From Liquidambar formosana (lineage: Eukaryota > Streptophyta > Magnoliopsida > Saxifragales > Altingiaceae), in contig CM077832.1 of NCBI GenBank assembly GCA_039720395.1, positions 13,334,966 to 13,398,965 of the forward strand: 64,000 nt of DNA, given 5' to 3'. Shown piece by piece: positions 59,499 to 64,000 of this stretch. Both the position numbers and the translations under genes were made by a program. The stretch's first letter is position 1. Every line of letters starts with the position of its first letter. Under the pieces are notes generated by a model. It ran no database searches. It was not told where the DNA came from and saw only the letters and a list, made by a program, of their open reading frames with translations.

Positions 59499-60857
59499 TG
59501 TTGCTGAATTTCAGGTTCCCCTCTGTGTTTTCTCTTGAAGAAGTATGGTAGATTCCTTGGCTTTTGGTGTACTATGCTATAAAAGATTTTTGAGTTTACA
59601 ACGGTCCTAATAAAACGAGGAGAGAGAAAGAGTGGAGTTTCGCTTTTACCCTTGTTTTTTCCTTGCTTTCCAACGTCCTTCTTGAGGTGGGTCCCTTTGG
59701 AAATCGGAGGGGTCAAAAGGGTAAGGAAAAGTTGGGATATTGCTTTGGATTCCCATGTCAACCGACAGATTTGATTAGATTTTTCAAATGGTACCTGAGA
59801 ACCGTCCAACTTTCCTGATGTTGCATGGAAGGTTGGGATGGGACTAGTTGAGCTGACACTATCTACCTCAGGTACAGCAGATATTTCCTTCTCAAAAGGA
59901 AGTTTTTGTCATGATATTATTAGACAAAAGTTGGTTGCCAAGCCGGCTCTCCGGAAGCTTTACGTATGGATGGATATTAGAATCCATGTTAATAATTTAC
60001 GTTTGAAAAGATAATGGGGCCTTTTTTGGTTTTCTCCTCAAGAATAAGTCTTTGTGAACTTTTGTCAAACTCCATGAACCCTCTCCCACCAGGAGGAGGC
60101 AACTGGCACCACTGGGTTAAGCCCGCAACTAACAACTCCAGATCTTACCCAACCCACTTCAGACATCCTCCCACAGCCTACCGGGGAATTTTTTTTTTCT
60201 TTGGGGATAACATGGAACAGAAAATTGCATGAGAGAGAGGGAGAGAGTTGATTAGGGACCTAGGGTTTTGGTGGGAGATTGGGGAGGAGGGTGTTTTTTT
60301 ATTTATTTATATCATGAGTAGTTAAAGAGTGAATGGGATTTTTTAATTTTGGTGGCAGGTGTTGAGAAAAATAGGATGTGGAAAGAGATTTTTGTGGTGT
60401 AAATAGAAGCTCCCATAATATTATATAAGGTTAAAACATATACAACCTGAAGATCTTGCCCGATAAACAATTAATAAAGTGTTTTATATCATACAAAAAG
60501 GGCACCAACCTAATATGAATCTGTCTTAGATGTCAAGGTGCGAACAAGAAAGTGTAGTCTGTAAATAGTCTATGGTTACAAAACCCCCCCACTGTGGAGC
60601 CAATTTGGGCACCATCATTTCTGCTCGGAGGAGTGATGAAGATGCTGACTTTACAACTAGCTTATTGTTCCGATTCAAAACTACAGAATTCACAGGGGAT
60701 GGAATCTACCTGATCATCACTCAAAAAATAATAAGCAATTGGTGGCTAATGAGATAAAATCTACTTGTTCAAACATAGAAGAACCTGTTGGGTTCAATTT
60801 TATATACTATTTTATCGTTCAATTGTATCCTTTCTCAGCATCCTTCTTCCATGAGAA
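59499..60857. other. Spacer between the small gene and the PTH gene
   Basis: It contains the upstream region of the minus-strand gene and then the 3' flank of the PTH-like gene. A TAGGGTTT telo-box lies at 60261-60268 on the plus strand with no gene start that I can see beside it. No other coding sequence is supported. Confidence 0.4.
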
Positions 60858-61916
60858 TTAAACTTTGTGATATTTGTACTTCTGCCCCAGATTAAATCTA
60901 GTGATACTGTGGTTGAATCCATTGAGTACCAGGGTCCTCGCTGCCTCAACTCCTTGTTCCAGTGCAGCATCGATCTGCCCAGATATCCAATACGAGTTAA
61001 AAGTTACCACAAAAGGAAAAAGAGAAAGAAAAAGAAGTCTAAATAGCTATATCCACATGCACCTGTGCATGTGTGTGTATTTGAGAAAGAAGTTCAAGGA
61101 TCAAATGCAGTGATCAACATTTCACAGCTAATAAGAGCACTGCTGAGGTAACAAGCTAGTTACTAAATTTTTTGGAAATCCCAATCAAGAATGGCCCTCT
61201 AGGCATGACAATTTAGTAGTTTACATTATTAGCAATGGAGCCATTGTTCAGGTGAAATGGTAAAAGTCCAAGGCTATCATGGGCGAAGGTGCAAGTTTGA
61301 GTCTTGAGAGTAGTCATTTTTTACTAGAGAACAAAGGTCACAACTTTATCCCACTCACCCCTCCCAGGACCCTGCTTAGTGGGACCAAACATTGGGTAGT
61401 GGCCTTTCTTTTTGCTTATGTATTGCAAGACACTTAGGTCTTACCAAAGTTTTCGGTAACAAGATTGTTACTTTAGCATGTGTGGCTAACATAATATCAA
61501 ATGGACCCAATTCAAGAAACCCACCTAAACGGCCAAAACCACCCAACTAAATGGACAGTGAAATGTGGACTTCAAGGATTGGGCCAAAGAGCAAGTCAAT
61601 TATTTTTAAATCCAAACCCTGTTCATTATGATGTGTGAAATAAATCTCAAACAGAAAGGAGAAATAAAGTTAACCTGTTCTCGCTCTACTGGACTGAATT
61701 TCTGTAAAAGATAAGCTTTCATGTCCATAGTGCCAGGTGGATTTCCGATTCCTGCAAACATGAGAATCTCTTAGTTTTTTACAGTGGAGGAAACTACAGC
61801 TCTTCAAGTTGAGAATAAAAAATTATCAAAAGCAAGAATGTTATTCAAGAAACTGACCTATGCACAACCGAGGAAAGTCACGGCAACCATCCAAATGTCC
61901 CATCACACTCTTCACT
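60858..61916 (-). CDS. Peptidyl-tRNA hydrolase family (organellar Pth / CRS2-type), last three exons
   Basis: Pth frees tRNA from stalled peptidyl-tRNA; plant organellar members include the splicing factor CRS2. Minus-strand exons: 61916-61858 (VKSVMGHLDGCRDFPRLCIG), 61751-61675 (GIGNPPGTMDMKAYLLQKFS), 60974-60858 (IDAALEQGVEAARTLVL then FNLGQKYKYHKV and stop). Splices are GT-AG and phases agree. The N-terminal exons with the catalytic His and Asp and the transit peptide are not in the window, at least up to 64000, so enzyme versus CRS2-type cannot be decided. A Helitron lies in the next intron (62030-62497). Confidence 0.9.
61245..61440 (+). mobile_element. SINE-like element in the last PTH intron
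   Basis: GGTGAAATGGTAAAAGTCC at 61251 (box A-like) and AAGTTTGAGTCT at 61293 (box B-like) have tRNA-like spacing. The tail ends in TTTTTGCTTATG-type sequence. It lies within the intron between the last two PTH exons, antisense to the gene. Confidence 0.45.
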
Positions 61917-62029
61917 CTGAAATAATAGATAACCAATTGTAAAGCTTTCTGGATATAATCAAACAAAGTCAGATCTACTAAAAAAGATGAGATAAGAGAA
62001 AGATGCCTAATTTAATTTCTATATCTATA

Positions 62030-62497
62030 TCTATACTACTTATAAAAGGCTGTATCTTAGAAAAAATTTTGATAGACTATTACACCCTTATTTTAAATTT
62101 TAAATACTTATTTGCCCCCCCTAATTTAACCAATTAAGAATGTTTATTTTCCAGTAAAAAAGAAGGGAAAAAAAGATAATGACATCCACTTCATGAATTC
62201 TATACTAGCCTCCACTACTATGCATGTCAGCCTAGCCAACTTACTATTCCTACCATGACTCCTAGCCATGGAAGGAATTTTGAACTATTGTGTTCAGCGT
62301 CCATTCTAATGACCTAAATGGGATACATATTAAAAACAGCACATGTTTCTCAAATGGGATTTATGTTTTCTACAAAAAAGTAACAAATAGTTAGATTTCC
62401 ATGTTATATACATATATATATGAGAATTTATGAATTTTCATATATTTTTTATTATTTAAATATTATTCACGTGCAACGCACGTGTGCCCATATCTAG
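62030..62497 (+). mobile_element. Short Helitron-like element
   Basis: Starts TCTATACTACTTATAAAAGG after an A and ends with hairpin CACGTG-CAACG-CACGTG, then TGCCCATATCTAG before a T. These are Helitron 5' and 3' hallmarks; at 468 bp it has no genes. The exact 5' base is uncertain because TCTATA is repeated just upstream (62024). It lies upstream of the visible PTH exons, presumably in an intron. Confidence 0.78.
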
Positions 62498-63299
62498 TAA
62501 ATTATAAATGCACAAATATAGAGTAGATTTTGAAGATGCCACAAGATGGTTTAAGGCATTAGTAAAAATGTAATGATCTATGATTATTTAGAAATTTACC
62601 CGAGACGGGAAAATAGTGTTCATGCTGCTGGACTCCCAAGTAGCTAAGGTTTTCTTGGGTTGATAAGAGTTGAGAAACAAAGGTCCTATAGATGTATAAG
62701 TTAAAAGGCTATTGATTCCATTCCTAAAATGCCATTACCAAGTGTTGCGCACCCCCCCTGCGCGGGGGGGCTCTTCTTCGAAGTAGGTCATGTGACGGGG
62801 CAAGCTGGATATAGTCCTATAATATTATATAAACAAAAAGAAGATGAGAAAAAGAACACAATTTATGGTACTAGTGGGTAAAATTATTCTTTTTAGGTTG
62901 ACCTGGCGGGATAATGCAGTGTCTTTGTGGAAGCTCACAATCTAATTGACATTTGTAGACATAGCGGAGAAGTTAGTTTTTATGACTGAGCAATATCTAT
63001 GGGATCGAGCTCACAATTAGATTAGGAATTGGGATAATCTAGCTAAGGAAAATAGTTTAATTCCTATGTGAGTTAGGCTAGCTATACCTGGGTTTGGGCT
63101 AGGAAGTTAGGGCATTACACAAAAACTAAACCATGACCTAGGACTTAACATGTGTATGTGCGTGTGTGTAAGTAATATGAATACGAGCTTTTTACAAATG
63201 TTGAAAGCCAAGACAGACAAAAATATTTACAAGTATGTCATGGAATGGGTAGACTAGCTGAGCCTAGCCCTTAATTAAGGCCATCATTAGTCACCTAAG
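62498..63299. other. PTH upstream intron or flank, no exon seen
   Basis: No PTH exon could be recognised here. It contains a short GC-only hairpin at 62747-62771 (see findings) in otherwise AT-rich DNA. Confidence 0.4.
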
Positions 63300-63620
63300 A
63301 GGATCCATGCACACCACTAGGGGTGGTGGTCTAGTACTAAAGGTGTTGGAGGCCTCATAGTCAAGGGTTCGATAGTTGCAGATATGTTCTTGTCCCTTAA
63401 TGGTCCCACTCATGCATTGGAGCCACTAAACTTTAGTGGGGCTAAGGTCAGGCTATGGCTCAACCGGCTTGAGAGAATGCCTACGGTTCCCCCTTTGGTG
63501 GCCCATCTAGGCCCCTCCTGTCATTGATTCCTCTGCGAATAGGGGCTACTATGGTCAAGCTTAGGTACGCTTGCCACAACTAGTAGCCCCCATTCTACTC
63601 TTATATACCATCCTTTGTTC
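63300..63620 (+). mobile_element. tRNA-derived SINE-like element
   Basis: Box A-like GTGGTCTAGTAC at 63326 and box B GGGTTCGATA at 63365 are spaced as in a tRNA. A GC-richer body follows to about 63600 (GGTGGCCCATCTAGGCCCCT), ending near TTATATACC. The surroundings are AT-rich. Confidence 0.5.
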
Positions 63621-64000
63621 ACTAAGTCATTAGCAACACTTACATTATGTTTGGAACTTGGAATTAGTGAGAGAAAGGAAAAGAGAACGGGAAAAGGAAC
63701 GGAAAAGGAAAGAAGAGGAAAACAGGAAGCTTTGCTTTTCTTTGTTTGGTTATCATGAAAAAAATGAGAAGGAAATAAATTCCCATCAAATCGACTAAAA
63801 CTTCATTTATAATGGAATAAAACCCAACTAATTCCCATTCAAGTATTAGAAACCCAAAAATAATGTCAAAAGAACCACACCCTTCCAAGATTAAAAAACC
63901 AATACAAAAAAGAAGCAGCAGATGCCTTCACAAAGAGAGTAACATAGAGATGAACAAGAGATACAAAGATAAGAGCAAGCCATGAAGGAGGTTATCCATC
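63621..64000. other. Window end: spacer or intron
   Basis: A TTTGGTTATCATG phrase near 63745 resembles MITE ends. No exon was recognised up to the window edge. Confidence 0.35.

Overview
This is nuclear genomic DNA from a flowering plant, very probably a eudicot. The genes are split by AT-rich GT-AG introns, the spacers are AT-rich and full of MITEs, Helitrons, LINE and LTR remnants, and the recognisable proteins are plant-specific or plant-like. There are no bacterial or organellar operons, tRNA or rRNA genes, or CRISPR arrays. I cannot name the species.

Layout. (1) 1-950: 5' part of a type I phosphomannose isomerase gene on the minus strand, running off the left edge. (2) 950-9400: gene-poor DNA holding a broken ribosome-inactivating-protein (RIP) gene (7185-7976, minus), a 212-bp tandem array beside it, and a 0.9-kb direct duplication on either side (5342-6253 and 8453-9402). 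(3) 9643-11154: a Mutator-like element with a perfect 9-bp target duplication, ending 195 bp before (4) ELP5 (11350-16806, plus, nine exons), an Elongator subunit. (5) 16.8-20.9 kb: convergent spacer with a LINE 3' end. (6) 20909-26150: a nine-exon M50B-type membrane peptidase-like gene on the minus strand, with an HExxH motif. (7) 26.4-41 kb: a transposon graveyard with three copies of one foldback MITE (one split by a nested Mutator-like element), a PIF/Harbinger-like element, a 1.4-kb tandem duplication whose first copy holds a Helitron while the second keeps the empty site, and smaller repeats. (8) 41173-41923: a MAKR/BKI1-like gene. (9) 42-49 kb: a second large Mutator-like element (44000-44877) and a solo LTR (47576-48279). 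(10) 50651-57462: a five-exon TRM (TON1-recruiting-motif) family gene with a long 5' leader. (11) 58782-59498: an intronless conserved plant protein on the minus strand. (12) 60858-61916: the last three exons of an organellar peptidyl-tRNA hydrolase/CRS2-type gene on the minus strand, with a short Helitron and SINE-like sequences around it.

As far as memory allows, the order of PMI, M50B-like, MAKR-like, TRM and the small intronless gene matches Arabidopsis chromosome 1 around At1g67070 to At1g67035, so this looks like an old collinear block expanded by transposons, with ELP5 and the RIP remnant interposed. The genes are ordinary housekeeping, cytoskeletal and signalling loci and do not form one pathway. 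The most striking observations are: single extra bases in three otherwise intact conserved genes, which suggest assembly indels; the decayed RIP gene inside a duplicated neighbourhood; and several transposon insertions that can be dated relative to one another, one with its empty site preserved in the window.
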